From NCBI RefSeq assembly GCF_000177195.2, contig NC_015953.1, positions 2,356,001-2,420,000 on the forward strand: DNA of 64,000 nt, read 5' to 3'. This document shows, in pieces, positions 15,449-24,735 of this stretch (position 1 is the stretch's first letter; each line of letters opens with the position of its first letter). The notes below the pieces were generated by a model. It saw nothing but the letters and a program-made list of their open reading frames with translations. It made no database searches and had not been told where the DNA came from. Position numbers and translations under genes: made by a program. Origin of the DNA: Streptomyces sp. SirexAA-E (GTDB taxonomy: Bacteria > Actinomycetota > Actinomycetes > Streptomycetales > Streptomycetaceae).

Positions 15449-18400
15449 CTATTCTCCTCTCGCCCTGCCCAGGAATTGGCGGCGGTTGTCGTTCGCGAAG
15501 GAGGCGAGTCGCTCGGCCATTGCCTTCAGCGGAGCCCAGTCCTTGCCCGCGGGCCGGAGCCCGCCCGCCAGCAGCCTTCCCTGGATGACCCCGGCCAAGG
15601 TGGCCAAGTCCTGGCTCTGCCCCTGGTAGGAGACCTTCACCATCGTCTCGGCCGCCACGTCGCACAGCTGACCGACGAGCGGGCGGATGTCGTCCCCGGT
15701 GTTCCTGACCTCACTGCTGTCCGCCATGAGCTGGACCAGCAGGCGGTAGGTCCTCTGCTCCAGCGGGCTGAGGCCGGCGACCTCCGGGTCCTCCTCGTAC
15801 TCCTGCCTGGCCTCCTCGATCAGGCGTGCGAACTTCTCGGCCTGCTCCTCGAACCGGTCGGGAGTCATCCGGAGGATCTCCTCAAGGCGTTCCGACAGGC
15901 GCTGGTATTTCTCCGGGTCCTCCCGCCTGACCCGCTCCTCCAGGTGGAACCGCAGCGCGTGCCCCATTTCGGCCGCCGCCTCGCGGGGCGGCAGGCTGCG
16001 CACCGCGTCGTCGAAGCCGTCCGCGGTGATCCAGACGGGCGGAATCGCCTCCTCGATCTCCGGCCCCTCCAGATGCTCGGCGATCATGGCCCGGACCTTC
16101 CGGCCGTACCTGCGGAGGGTGAACGTGCCGCCCTCGGCGTCCCGGAACAGGCGGCGCACGCGCTTCTGGAGCAGCCCCCAGTGCCGGGCTTCGTTCACGT
16201 AGTCGAGGGCAGCCTCGTGCGGCAGTACGCGTTCCATCGTGTCCAGGAAGTCGTGCAGTGCCGTGTCGAACGCGAGCCGGGTGTCCTCGTCCTCGAACCG
16301 GTCCAGGGCGGCACGCAGCCGCACCGGGTCGGTCAGGTCGGCGTCCGTGACACCGAGGTCCCGGAGGAGGCCTCGCACGACGGCGGCGGCGGGTTCGAGA
16401 CCTTCGATCTCCACCGACATGCTGCGCATCGTGTCGTGCTGGTCGGCCTCCCGGTATCCGGCCAGCGCCTTGTTCAGATGGCCGAAGACGCCGTAGTAGT
16501 CGACGACGTAGCCGATCTCCTTGCCCGGGTGCGGCCGGTTGACGCGGGCGACGGCCTGGAGCAGTTCGGCGCCGCGGATCGGGCGGTCCAGGTAGAGGAC
16601 CTGCTCTCGGGGGGCGTCGAAGCCGGTGAGCAGCATCGACTTCACGATCAGCATCGCGATGGGGCTGTCGGGGTGCACCGGGTCGGGCACGATCCCGCGC
16701 GGGGACGCAGGGGGCTCTGTGACGGCGTGGGACCAGGGATGGTCCGCGTTCCGGTCGGCCGCCTCTGCTTCAAGGGGCGTGGTCGGCGGAGTCACCGCAG
16801 TCGTCGGGGTCCACACTGAGTCAGGGGGCAGCAGTGGGAACGCCTTCTGGAAGCGTGCGATGTACGCCTCCTGCCGCCTGGAGTCGGTCCACTCCGCCCA
16901 CTGGCCGTGCTTGCTGCCGGTGCTCGGCGAGATGACGGGCACGAAGTCGACACGGCGCAGCAGGGCCCGGAACTGGTGGGCCTGGTGGAGATAGCGCAGC
17001 CGGCCCTCCAGCTTCTCCGGCGGAGTGCCGGCGACCGACTCGGGGTCGTAGCCGTCCAGTTCCTCCAGGAGCCGGTCGCGGGCCGCCCGCAGCGCGTGGT
17101 GGTACTCCACGGCGGCCTTCCGGCTGACGGCCGCGACCTGCGCCTTGAAGCCGCCGGGCAGCACGGTGGTCACCCAGTGCTTCAGCATGTCCTCGGCCTT
17201 GGCCGCGATCATGGGCTCGGACTCGGCGACGTCGCTTCCGGTGGGCCAGCGCTTCAGCAGCGCGGTCTTCTCCTCCGGCGTGCGGTCACGGACCAGGTCG
17301 TCGAACCGGCGGTCGAGGCTTGCCCCGTCCTTGACCTCTCCCTCACCGGTGCGCCCCTCGTAGCGGATGCGGACGACGACCTCATCATGCTCGGCGTCCT
17401 CCATCCGGTACTCATCCAGGAAACCGCGCGGGGAGTCACCGCGCCCGAAGATCCGGCGGGTGTCCTCCTCCCGCCCAGTGGTGATGGGCGTTCCGGTGAA
17501 CCCGATCTTCGCCGCGTTCGGGATGGCTTTGCGCAGAGCGGCGTGCAGCACGCTGGTGTGCGAGCGGTGCGCCTCGTCGACCAGCACGAGCATGGCGGGG
17601 GACGTGTTGCACTCCGGGAAGTTAGGCACGGGCGGCGCCACCTCGGCGCGCGTACCGGCGCGGGTCCGCTCAGCCTCCGCGTACTCCTCCGCCAGGTCGC
17701 GGCCGTCCTCGTCCTGCTCGGCGTCCCCGGAGAAGGTGAGCCCGACCCCGTACTTCTGGATCATCCCGAACACGACCCGCCGACCGCCCGCCCGCAGCAG
17801 GCCCTCCAGTTCGGTGCGGGTGTCGGCCGTCACGACCTCGGACCCGCTCGTGTCCAGCGCCTCGGTGAGCTGCGTCTGCAACTGGGTGCGGTCGGTGACG
17901 ACCACGACGGTGAACTCGCTCAGCCTCGGGTGCGAGTGGACCCGCCGGACGAGGAAGGTCATGGTCAGGCTCTTGCCGGAGCCCTGGGTGTGCCAGATGA
18001 CGCCGCCGCGCTCGTCCTCGGTCGTCGGCCCGCTCCGGGCCCGCCCATCGAGCAGCCGCCGTACAGCCTTCTCGGCGGCCCGGTACTGCTGGTGACGGGC
18101 GACGGCCTTGACGGTCACCGTGGCGCCGGAGTCGGTCTCGACTGGCAGCTCGATCACGTAGTGCAGCACGATGTTGAGCAGCGCCGCGGGACGCAGTACC
18201 ACGCCCACCAGCTTCTGCTGCTCGCCGAGTGCTGCCGGCGCGGACCCGTCGGCGTCCGGCACGGGCCCCGCCGTAAGGAGTTCACGCCGCAGGGTGCCGC
18301 CGTCCTCGGGCTCGACGCTGCGCCAGGGGTGGAAGTGCTCGGGACCGGAGGTGACCGTCCCCAGGTGGGCGGTCTCACCGGTCGCCGCAACGAGCAGCTG

Positions 18401-19033
18401 CACGGTGCGGAAGAGCTCGGGTACGCCGGCGGGCCGGGTTCCCTCCCCTGGACGGGCCCGCGCTCCCTCCTCCTTGACCGGGTTGCCCGCATAGTGCCGA
18501 AGGTCGAGAACAGCCTCGCGGACGGGCTCGGCGAGGTCGGGACTCTTGCACTCGACGGCGACGAGTGGGATGCCGTTCACGAAGAGGACGACGTCGAGGA
18601 CGGAGTCCTTGCCCGCGCGATTCCTGACCCGGAGTTGGTCGACCACGGTGAAGTCGTTGAGACCGAGCCGGTCAGGATGCCACTCGATGTACTGCACCGT
18701 GGCCGATGCCCCGCCGTGCCCGGCGGAGGGCTTACTCAGCACGAGTCCGCTGAGCAGCAGTCCGGTGGCCGCCAGGTTGGCCTTGACGACCCCCTCGCCC
18801 AGCGGAACACGGGCGAGCGCCGAGATGGCGCGATCGACGTCGCTCGCGCCCATCCAGGGCACGCCGTCCAGGGCCCGGGTGTTAATCCGGCGCAGGGCAG
18901 GGTCGAGAAGGTCGGCGAGCAGGGGCGTGTCGACGTCGAGGGTGCCGATCTCGCGACCCGGCCGGTGCGTCCACCCCATCGCCTTGAGTTGCGCGACCAG
19001 CGGCCGCTCCACCTCGTCCCGCTCCACCTGCAT
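15449..19033 (-). CDS. hsdR: Type I restriction enzyme subunit R (HsdR)
   Basis: The motor and nuclease subunit of a type I restriction-modification complex, 1194 residues from ATG 19033 (GTG codons at 19036 and 19039 are alternatives; the open frame to 19843 has no family similarity). The N-terminal nuclease has LDVVLFVNGIPLVAVECKSP (Asp and ExK, residues about 150-165). The helicase shows TQGSGKSLTM (Walker A, about 345), LVLVDEAHRSH (DEAH, about 475), IGFTGTPI, and motif VI QAVARVNRPHPGKE. The C-terminal part carries a coiled region rich in Glu and Arg for complex assembly. It is separated from hsdMS by about 1 kb of unrelated sequence but has the same orientation, and overlaps in expression with the metallopeptidase downstream. 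Confidence 0.95.
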   Translation of the reverse strand: MQVERDEVERPLVAQLKAMGWTHRPGREIGTLDVDTPLLADLLDPALRRINTRALDGVPWMGASDVDRAISALARVPLGEGVVKANLAATGLLLSGLVLSKPSAGHGGASATVQYIEWHPDRLGLNDFTVVDQLRVRNRAGKDSVLDVVLFVNGIPLVAVECKSPDLAEPVREAVLDLRHYAGNPVKEEGARARPGEGTRPAGVPELFRTVQLLVAATGETAHLGTVTSGPEHFHPWRSVEPEDGGTLRRELLTAGPVPDADGSAPAALGEQQKLVGVVLRPAALLNIVLHYVIELPVETDSGATVTVKAVARHQQYRAAEKAVRRLLDGRARSGPTTEDERGGVIWHTQGSGKSLTMTFLVRRVHSHPRLSEFTVVVVTDRTQLQTQLTEALDTSGSEVVTADTRTELEGLLRAGGRRVVFGMIQKYGVGLTFSGDAEQDEDGRDLAEEYAEAERTRAGTRAEVAPPVPNFPECNTSPAMLVLVDEAHRSHTSVLHAALRKAIPNAAKIGFTGTPITTGREEDTRRIFGRGDSPRGFLDEYRMEDAEHDEVVVRIRYEGRTGEGEVKDGASLDRRFDDLVRDRTPEEKTALLKRWPTGSDVAESEPMIAAKAEDMLKHWVTTVLPGGFKAQVAAVSRKAAVEYHHALRAARDRLLEELDGYDPESVAGTPPEKLEGRLRYLHQAHQFRALLRRVDFVPVISPSTGSKHGQWAEWTDSRRQEAYIARFQKAFPLLPPDSVWTPTTAVTPPTTPLEAEAADRNADHPWSHAVTEPPASPRGIVPDPVHPDSPIAMLIVKSMLLTGFDAPREQVLYLDRPIRGAELLQAVARVNRPHPGKEIGYVVDYYGVFGHLNKALAGYREADQHDTMRSMSVEIEGLEPAAAVVRGLLRDLGVTDADLTDPVRLRAALDRFEDEDTRLAFDTALHDFLDTMERVLPHEAALDYVNEARHWGLLQKRVRRLFRDAEGGTFTLRRYGRKVRAMIAEHLEGPEIEEAIPPVWITADGFDDAVRSLPPREAAAEMGHALRFHLEERVRREDPEKYQRLSERLEEILRMTPDRFEEQAEKFARLIEEARQEYEEDPEVAGLSPLEQRTYRLLVQLMADSSEVRNTGDDIRPLVGQLCDVAAETMVKVSYQGQSQDLATLAGVIQGRLLAGGLRPAGKDWAPLKAMAERLASFANDNRRQFLGRARGE

Positions 19034-19326
19034 CACCACGAGCCCACGCCTCTCCCGTACGTCCCCTGGAGATCCATTCTGCGCGGCGGGATGGGGGCAC
19101 GCCAGGAGCACAGGAGAGAGAGCGGTGAACAGGGGTGTAAACGTACCGGATTGCGGTGGTGCGTCCGCGCGGAGGCTTGCTCCGGTCAGCGCTCGGCGGC
19201 GCTTCCGCAGGGGCCCCCGGCCTCCTTGTCTTCCCGCTCCGGAGCCGGAAGGCGGGCGCCCCTGCTGTGGGTCATCCGGACGACGTCCCGCCGGGCCTCG
19301 GTCATCCGGTCGCCCAGGAAGCGGAG

Positions 19327-19683
19327 TTACACGGAGGAGGCGCGGTGGTCGGCCAGCAGGTCGGCGGCGTGGGCGAGCAGCTCGGCGGCCATGTCGAGTA
19401 CGAGGCCCTCGACGGTGTCGGCGACGCGGGAGATGCATCCGGTGGCGCCGCCCATGACGTAGCAAGACCTGCCCTCGAGCGTGGTCCAGGGCAGGAGCCG
19501 TCCCGCGTCTGCGGCCGACCGCGTCGTGTGCGTGGGGGGGGTCTGTCCCGGCAGTCTGCCTTGCGCGGCCGGGCACGCAGTCACCTCCACGCCGTGGATA
19601 AAGCGGAACCCGATGTCGACACTGTGCACGGCGAGGCACAGCGCAAACGCCGTTCGCGCTGCCGTCGGGCCTCCGCTCGACAT
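19327..19683 (-). CDS. Hypothetical protein between hsdR and hsdS
   Basis: A 118-residue protein with ATG at 19683 behind GAGGAG. The conserved-looking part is the C-terminal half (GRLLPWTTLEGRSCYVMGG, then ISRVADTVEGLVLDMAAELL and HAADLL). I have an impression of similar short Streptomyces proteins of unknown function encoded near XRE/DUF397 genes, and a DUF397 relic lies just upstream on the other strand, but this is from memory and not verified. No membrane segment or signal peptide. It interrupts the hsd gene order and may be a later insertion. Confidence 0.5.
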   Translation of the reverse strand: MSSGGPTAARTAFALCLAVHSVDIGFRFIHGVEVTACPAAQGRLPGQTPPTHTTRSAADAGRLLPWTTLEGRSCYVMGGATGCISRVADTVEGLVLDMAAELLAHAADLLADHRASSV

Positions 19684-19690
19684 TAGTGCT

Positions 19691-19704
19691 CCTCACCGGT
19701 GAGG
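19691..19704. promoter_or_regulatory. Perfect 14-bp palindrome upstream of the hypothetical gene
   Basis: CCTCACCGGTGAGG lies immediately upstream of the ribosome site of the 19327-19683 gene. It could be an operator for a dimeric regulator; no regulator can be named. Confidence 0.35.
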
Positions 19705-19827
19705 AGGTAGTGAAATTGTGCGGTTGGCTCGAAAAGCGGAACGACGGCAACGTCGTCACCTCGCCCCGAGCCGACCGCACATTGACACGCGCCCTTCTCC
19801 GGGCGACAGCAGAGACGACAAACACCA

Positions 19828-19999
19828 TGACTGAGCGCAGCATGTCAACCGCTCTGCGTGGGTTGCCGCAAGTCCTCTTTACAGCAACCTCGAGGGTGGC
19901 AGCTGGGTGGAGATACTGGACGCCCTCCCCTCGGGCCTCGCCGTCCGCGGCTCGAACACCCCGGACAGGGCAGCGGCCGTGTCCCCCGCGACGAGCTAG
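19828..19999 (+). pseudogene. DUF397 protein relic, frameshifted
   Basis: From ATG 19828 a short frame reaches CRKSS. After a one-base shift the frame reads YSNLEGGSWVEILDALPSGL and AVRGSNTPD to a TAG at 19997-19999. This matches the WRKSSYSN-GGxCVEV-VRDSKxPDG pattern of DUF397 proteins, small partners of XRE regulators in Streptomyces. The key Trp before RKSS and the Cys of the GGxC block are altered, and the frame is broken, so it is a relic. No XRE partner gene remains next to it. Confidence 0.55.
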
Positions 20000-20072
20000 T
20001 CCACCTTCGTCACAGCCCTACGGTGCGGCGTCTTCCTCGCCTGACCCTCCCCCCGGCGGGGGCCCCTACTCC

Positions 20073-21311
20073 TCAGTCTCCGGCCACCGAAACGGCAACC
20101 CGCCTGGACAGCAAGTCGTCCACGAGTCCCACTTTCAGCTCGCGCAACTTCGTAAGCTCACCTTCCTCTTGAGCAATCTGCTCATCACACGAGCCGACCA
20201 GTTCGACCGTCCGTCGCTGCTCTTCCAGAGGGGGACAAGGAACAGGCATTGCCTTGAGCTGAGATGAGTTGATCGAGGCCAAATTCGTCGTCTGCTTGAC
20301 AACTCGTAGAAAGTATCGGCGGCCAGCCGCTGATGACATATACAGACTGAGGAAGTGGGGGTCCAAGACTTCTTTGTCACAGCGAACACGGAAGACATGG
20401 TTCTGATTCAAGCAAGGATCGATCCGCCCATCCCAGACGGCACCGCGTCCCACTTTATCAAAATCCCCCCCCTCCGTGACCAGGACGTCATCGCGCCTTA
20501 CCCGAAATCGCTCCATATCACTGGGCGTGACGCGCACCGACTTCATTTCGAGCGTCGAGATAAAACCGTCCTGCACGTTCGCCACGCGCAGATATGGAAC
20601 CTCCAGTAGGGTGCCACCGGAGGAGATACCGCCGAGAGTGAGGCCACTACCCACATCAGCAAGCGAATCCAGCGCACGAAGTCGGGATGCCGGCGACCCA
20701 TCTTCCACGTCCGCCCGAGAGAATTGTTCCGAGATGATCCCTTTCCGCACGCTTCGCAACTTGACGATCGACGCCTCGATGCGGCGTTCCAGCTCCGCAA
20801 GGCTATCGAGCACGGCGACAATCCGCTGCTGCATACCGGTTGGGAGCAGTGGAAATTTCAACGCCGCGAATCTATCACCGCCCAGATGTGCAATGCTGGT
20901 CGTCTGCTTGGCGATCGCAGCGAACACGCCAGACCGTAGCCAGTGCTCGAAAACCACCTGCGCGTAAGCCGAGAGGATGCAACCATTCGGCCGGAATCGA
21001 ATCAGTGTATTCTGAAAACAAAACTCACCCTCTGCGCGGTCATAGATTGCACTACGCCCTACGAGTTCCAGACTCTGCCCCTCATTGAGCAAGATGTCAC
21101 CGGGTTTGAGCCCGTATGTCACCCGCTCTGCGGGCGTGAAACCCATCTCATTTACGTCGACATATTCGATCCGGCCCAGATGAACATTCGCAACGCGCAA
21201 GTACGGGAACTGGCCTGCGGCCTCACGGCTGGACGGCGAAAGCTGCTTGCCCATACGGACTTCACCGAGTTCCCGCACTGGGACCCACTGCACGTCGGCA
21301 CTAGTCGACAT
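20073..21311 (-). CDS. hsdS: Type I restriction enzyme specificity subunit (HsdS)
   Basis: The 412-residue DNA-recognition subunit. Two target-recognition domains alternate with conserved helices: TRD1 (about 10-150) starts [20 protein letters not shown] and includes [12 protein letters not shown]; a central helix ([20 protein letters not shown]) follows; TRD2 (about 215-350) includes [14 protein letters not shown]. The final helix is [20 protein letters not shown]. The repeated YLRVANV motif reflects the family's internal duplication. It starts at ATG 21311, overlapping the end of hsdM by 11 bp, so it is coupled to hsdM. The recognised bipartite DNA site cannot be read from the sequence. Confidence 0.93.
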   Translation of the reverse strand: MSTSADVQWVPVRELGEVRMGKQLSPSSREAAGQFPYLRVANVHLGRIEYVDVNEMGFTPAERVTYGLKPGDILLNEGQSLELVGRSAIYDRAEGEFCFQNTLIRFRPNGCILSAYAQVVFEHWLRSGVFAAIAKQTTSIAHLGGDRFAALKFPLLPTGMQQRIVAVLDSLAELERRIEASIVKLRSVRKGIISEQFSRADVEDGSPASRLRALDSLADVGSGLTLGGISSGGTLLEVPYLRVANVQDGFISTLEMKSVRVTPSDMERFRVRRDDVLVTEGGDFDKVGRGAVWDGRIDPCLNQNHVFRVRCDKEVLDPHFLSLYMSSAAGRRYFLRVVKQTTNLASINSSQLKAMPVPCPPLEEQRRTVELVGSCDEQIAQEEGELTKLRELKVGLVDDLLSRRVAVSVAGD

Positions 21312-23961
21312 AACCCAGCTCCTTCAGGAACCCGTCCAGCCTAGCCGTCGCCCGCTCGCGGCCCTCGCGAATCTCGGCCAGCGAGACCGCGTACTTGCGC
21401 TCCCACGTCTCGTAGGACGTCGCCAACTCCCGTTGCCAGCGGACCACATGGCCGTTCAGCTTCGATGCGAGGTCGTCGCGGAGGAGAGCGAGCACGACCC
21501 GGCGCTCCGCGGCCGGGTCCAGCGCCGCGCGGGCGCGGAACAGCCGGGGCGGCTCCTCGCCCAGGGTGGGCGGGTCACTCGGGTAGGGGAACCAGAAGTC
21601 CGTTTCCAGGCGCTTGACCACCGCGCCCGCCTTCGCACGGTCCTTCTTCACGACGGCGATCTCCGCCAAAAGTGTCGCCAACTCCTCCGCTGAGAGGGTG
21701 ACTTCCTCGACGTCGACGTCGGACTCCTCGCCGCCGTCAGCGTCGGCATCGGCGTTGGCCTCCGAACCCGCCGAGCCACCCCCTGCCACCGGCTCCTTCG
21801 GCAACCGTCCGTTGAGTTCCTTCCACTTCGCGTCGAGTTCCGCCTTGCGCGCGTCCGCTTCCTTCAGCTCCGTCAGGAAGTCGGGGGCGATCGCGGCGAC
21901 AAGCTTGTGGTCGTATGCCTGACGCCGCTCCGCGGCGGTTCGCTTGCGCTCCTTCTGGGTGCGCGGGTCCTGCTCGGGGGCGAGCAGGGTCTCGACGTTC
22001 TCCACCCAGCCGTCGATCACGCCCGCGAACCCGTTCTCCGACAGGGCGAGCAGGTCGTACTTGGCCTCGTGCCACCACCCGGCGACCGCGCCCGCGAGCG
22101 CGTACCGGTCGAGGAGACCGACCTGGGTGAGCCGGTCGACGAAGGAGCCCATCAGCGAGCCGCGCAACCTCATCAGCGCGGCCTTGCGCTCGGAGGCGGT
22201 GGACTCGGCGAGCAGCTCCGGTGTCGCGGCCACCGCTTCCAGGTGCTTCGCCTCCGCCGCCCACCACTCGGCGAACGCGGCCCGCAGCTCCTCTTCGCGC
22301 GGCCGGGCGAGCGCGCCCAGGTCAGGGCGGGCGTCGGCCGGCCGGAAGTCCAGGTAGTCGGTGTCGGCGGGCGACCGCTCCGCGAACAGGTCGTCCGCCC
22401 CGATCCCGTACGCGCCGAGCAGCTCGCCCTTCGCCTCGATCTCCGCGCGCGGCACCCCGCCGACCAGGTGCGCCCTGACGTCCTGCGGCTCGGGTGGCGG
22501 CGTGTTGTCCACGTAGCGGCGGATGTTGAGGTTGTCGTCGTTCTCGGCGAGCTCCTCGCGGGTCACGACGCGCGAGAAGCCGGGCACCTCTGCGAACGTC
22601 CGGAACGTGGTCGTGATCTTCTCGGCGTGCTCGGGCAGCAGCACGTTCTGCGCCCGCTCGGCGTGGAACTCGCGGTCCGCGTTGATGAACAGGACCTTCC
22701 CCGCGCGCTCCGGCTCCCTCTCCGACCGGTCCCGGCCCTTGCAGCCCGGCGGGCGCAGCACCAGGATGCAGGCCGGGATGCCAGTGCCGTAGAAGAGGTT
22801 CGGAGCGAGGCCGATGACCGCCTCCACGGCGTCCTCGTCGAGCAGCTTCGTACGGATCTGCTGCTCGCCGCCGCCCCGGAACAGCACCCCGTGGGGCATG
22901 ACGGTGATGACCATGCCGCCGCGCCCCTCCTTCTTGGTCTCCCAGAGCATGTGCTGGAGGAACATCAGGTCGGCCTTGCCGCGCTCGCTGGTCAGGCCGT
23001 AGTAGGTCCGCTCGGTCCTGTGCGCCAGGTCCGTGGCCGTGTAGTCCATCGAGAACGGCGGGTTGCTGAGCACGCCGTCGAAGCGGTCCGCGTCCGAGGT
23101 CGGGATATGGGTCGGCCTGGCCAGCGTGTCGCCGGTGGTCAGGTCGAAGCGGCGCACGCCGTGCAGGACCATGTTCATCGTGGACATGATCCAGGAGCCG
23201 CTGTTGGCGTCCTGGCCGGCGAAGAACATGTCGGAGGTGTCCCCGCCGTGCTCCTCCACGTACTCCGCGGCGTGGATGAGCATGCCTCCCGAGCCCACGC
23301 ACGGGTCGTAGATCCGCATGCCCTGGGTGGGTGCGAGGAGTTCGACCATCATGCGCACCACCGCGCGCGGGGTGTAGAACTCGCCGCCCTTGCGGCCGGC
23401 CGAGTCAGCGAACTCCTTGATCAGGTACTCGTAGGCTGCGCCGATCAGGTCGGGAAACTCGAAGTCGTCCGTGCGCAGCCGGACCCGGCCAAAGTGCGCG
23501 ATGAGGAGTTCCAGGCGCTTGTCGGCCAGCGTGGCCGTGCCCGCGGCCGCGCCGGAGCCGCCGATGCGGTTGAAGTCCAGATGGTCGAAGAGACCCGTGA
23601 GTTTCTCGTTCTGCCCTTCGAGAAGTTGAAGGGCAGGGCGCAGCACACTCTCGTTGATGTTGCGCGTGACGCCCGAGATCTCGTGCCACCTGGCCTTCTC
23701 GGGGACGAACAGCACGTCGCGTTCGCGGTACGGGGCCTCTTGCTCCAGAAAGGCGTCGAGTTCTTCGCCGTCGAAGCCCCAGTCCCTTTTCGCCTGCTCC
23801 TTGATCCGCTCCCGGGCCGCCTCGAACTCGTCATTGGCGCGCTTCAGGAAGAGCAGCCCGAAAATGTAGTCCTTGTACTCGGAGGCGTCCATCGTCCCCC
23901 TGAGGATGTCGGCTGCGGCGAACAGGTGCCGCTCCAACTGGGCGAGCGTGAGCTTGGCCAC
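21301..23961 (-). CDS. hsdM: Type I DNA methyltransferase subunit (HsdM)
   Basis: N6-adenine methyltransferase, 886 residues, which with HsdS modifies host DNA and forms the core of the restriction complex. The N-terminal helical domain ([20 protein letters not shown], then [16 protein letters not shown]) is at 8-50. The AdoMet motif [11 protein letters not shown] lies at about 219-228 and the catalytic NPPF ([12 protein letters not shown]) at about 298. [18 protein letters not shown] precedes motif I as usual. The C-terminal 350 residues form an extension rich in Glu, Lys and Arg with coiled-coil character and an acidic linker (about 735-755), longer than classical HsdM of about 500-550 residues. 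It lies 90 bp downstream of rloB and overlaps hsdS. Confidence 0.95.
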   Translation of the reverse strand: MAKLTLAQLERHLFAAADILRGTMDASEYKDYIFGLLFLKRANDEFEAARERIKEQAKRDWGFDGEELDAFLEQEAPYRERDVLFVPEKARWHEISGVTRNINESVLRPALQLLEGQNEKLTGLFDHLDFNRIGGSGAAAGTATLADKRLELLIAHFGRVRLRTDDFEFPDLIGAAYEYLIKEFADSAGRKGGEFYTPRAVVRMMVELLAPTQGMRIYDPCVGSGGMLIHAAEYVEEHGGDTSDMFFAGQDANSGSWIMSTMNMVLHGVRRFDLTTGDTLARPTHIPTSDADRFDGVLSNPPFSMDYTATDLAHRTERTYYGLTSERGKADLMFLQHMLWETKKEGRGGMVITVMPHGVLFRGGGEQQIRTKLLDEDAVEAVIGLAPNLFYGTGIPACILVLRPPGCKGRDRSEREPERAGKVLFINADREFHAERAQNVLLPEHAEKITTTFRTFAEVPGFSRVVTREELAENDDNLNIRRYVDNTPPPEPQDVRAHLVGGVPRAEIEAKGELLGAYGIGADDLFAERSPADTDYLDFRPADARPDLGALARPREEELRAAFAEWWAAEAKHLEAVAATPELLAESTASERKAALMRLRGSLMGSFVDRLTQVGLLDRYALAGAVAGWWHEAKYDLLALSENGFAGVIDGWVENVETLLAPEQDPRTQKERKRTAAERRQAYDHKLVAAIAPDFLTELKEADARKAELDAKWKELNGRLPKEPVAGGGSAGSEANADADADGGEESDVDVEEVTLSAEELATLLAEIAVVKKDRAKAGAVVKRLETDFWFPYPSDPPTLGEEPPRLFRARAALDPAAERRVVLALLRDDLASKLNGHVVRWQRELATSYETWERKYAVSLAEIREGRERATARLDGFLKELGYVD

Positions 23962-24051
23962 GTATGACTCCCTACGGCCTGAGATGACGGTCCGACCTTA
24001 TGGCCGTCTGGCCCCATCCCGAAATCAGCGGAGGCCGGTCTGCAGGGGACG

Positions 24052-24735
24052 TCAGTAGGAGGCGATGCCGAGTGCGTCCTCGACGAAGGTATGCATGTCC
24101 GTGTACGGGTCGCGGTCGAACCTGGGCACATGGTCACCGTGCTGGTCGTTCATGCGTCGGGCGTTGTCCCGGGCCTGTGTGAACCTGCCGAGGACCTGGT
24201 CGGGAAGGACGAGCTTCGGATTGGCAGCGTCCTCACTGCCACGCTGGAAGGGCAGCCGGTCGGCCGCGAGATCGCACACCCCCTCGAACGAACCGGTGAC
24301 CGCTTTGTAGTGGGCAAGCCGCCACACCTCGAAGCACGGATGCGAGAAGGCGACATGGACACCGGCCTCCTTGGCCAGTTTCATCGCCTCGGGGACACGC
24401 GGGTGGTTGTCGTGGTCGAAGAGACACCAGACCTGCGGCTGGGCGGCGGCGCCCTTCAGCTTCGCGCGCTTGGCTTCGCGGGTCTTCTCGCGCAGGAAGT
24501 CCGCCGCCATCTCGACGAGGTCGATCGGCTTGCGGTCGCTCTTCTTCTTTCGGTTGGCGATGCGCAGCTCGACCTTGGCGGCAGGGTTCTTCAGTACCCC
24601 CACCTCGGTGATGATGTCGAGGTACGAGGGCTCGGTCACCTCGCCCTCGGTGAAGACGAAGACCACCCGTCTCCGCTGTCCCGCCCCCCTCGAGGACCGT
24701 CCCAACGCGTCGTTTCCCCGCTGCGGCCTCGCCAT
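24052..24735 (-). CDS. rloB: RloB-family protein (TOPRIM-like)
   Basis: A 227-residue protein resembling RloB, a family named for its linkage to restriction loci. The acidic motifs are FVFTEGEVTEPSYL (residues about 26-39), WCLFDHDNHP (about 103-112) and FSHPCFEVWRL (about 130-140). The first Glu block and the DHD block fit a TOPRIM-like metal site, as proposed for this group. It starts at ATG 24735 in a TGATG overlap with the stop of the upstream ATPase, so the two are translationally coupled and likely work together. ATPase plus TOPRIM nuclease pairs (OLD, PARIS) are known anti-phage modules; equivalence here is inference. Confidence 0.8.
   Translation of the reverse strand: MARPQRGNDALGRSSRGAGQRRRVVFVFTEGEVTEPSYLDIITEVGVLKNPAAKVELRIANRKKKSDRKPIDLVEMAADFLREKTREAKRAKLKGAAAQPQVWCLFDHDNHPRVPEAMKLAKEAGVHVAFSHPCFEVWRLAHYKAVTGSFEGVCDLAADRLPFQRGSEDAANPKLVLPDQVLGRFTQARDNARRMNDQHGDHVPRFDRDPYTDMHTFVEDALGIASY

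Noticed and set aside
16907..19462. 851-residue open frame antisense to hsdR
   Set aside because: A shadow of the HsdR codon pattern; the product is rich in Gly, Arg and His with no recognisable motif.
19034..19843. N-terminal extension of HsdR
   Set aside because: The frame is open but lacks similarity and codon regularity; the family N-terminus begins at MQVERDEVERPLVAQL near 19033.
21907..23967. 686-residue open frame antisense to hsdM
   Set aside because: Antisense shadow of a GC-rich gene; no family motifs or ribosome site.
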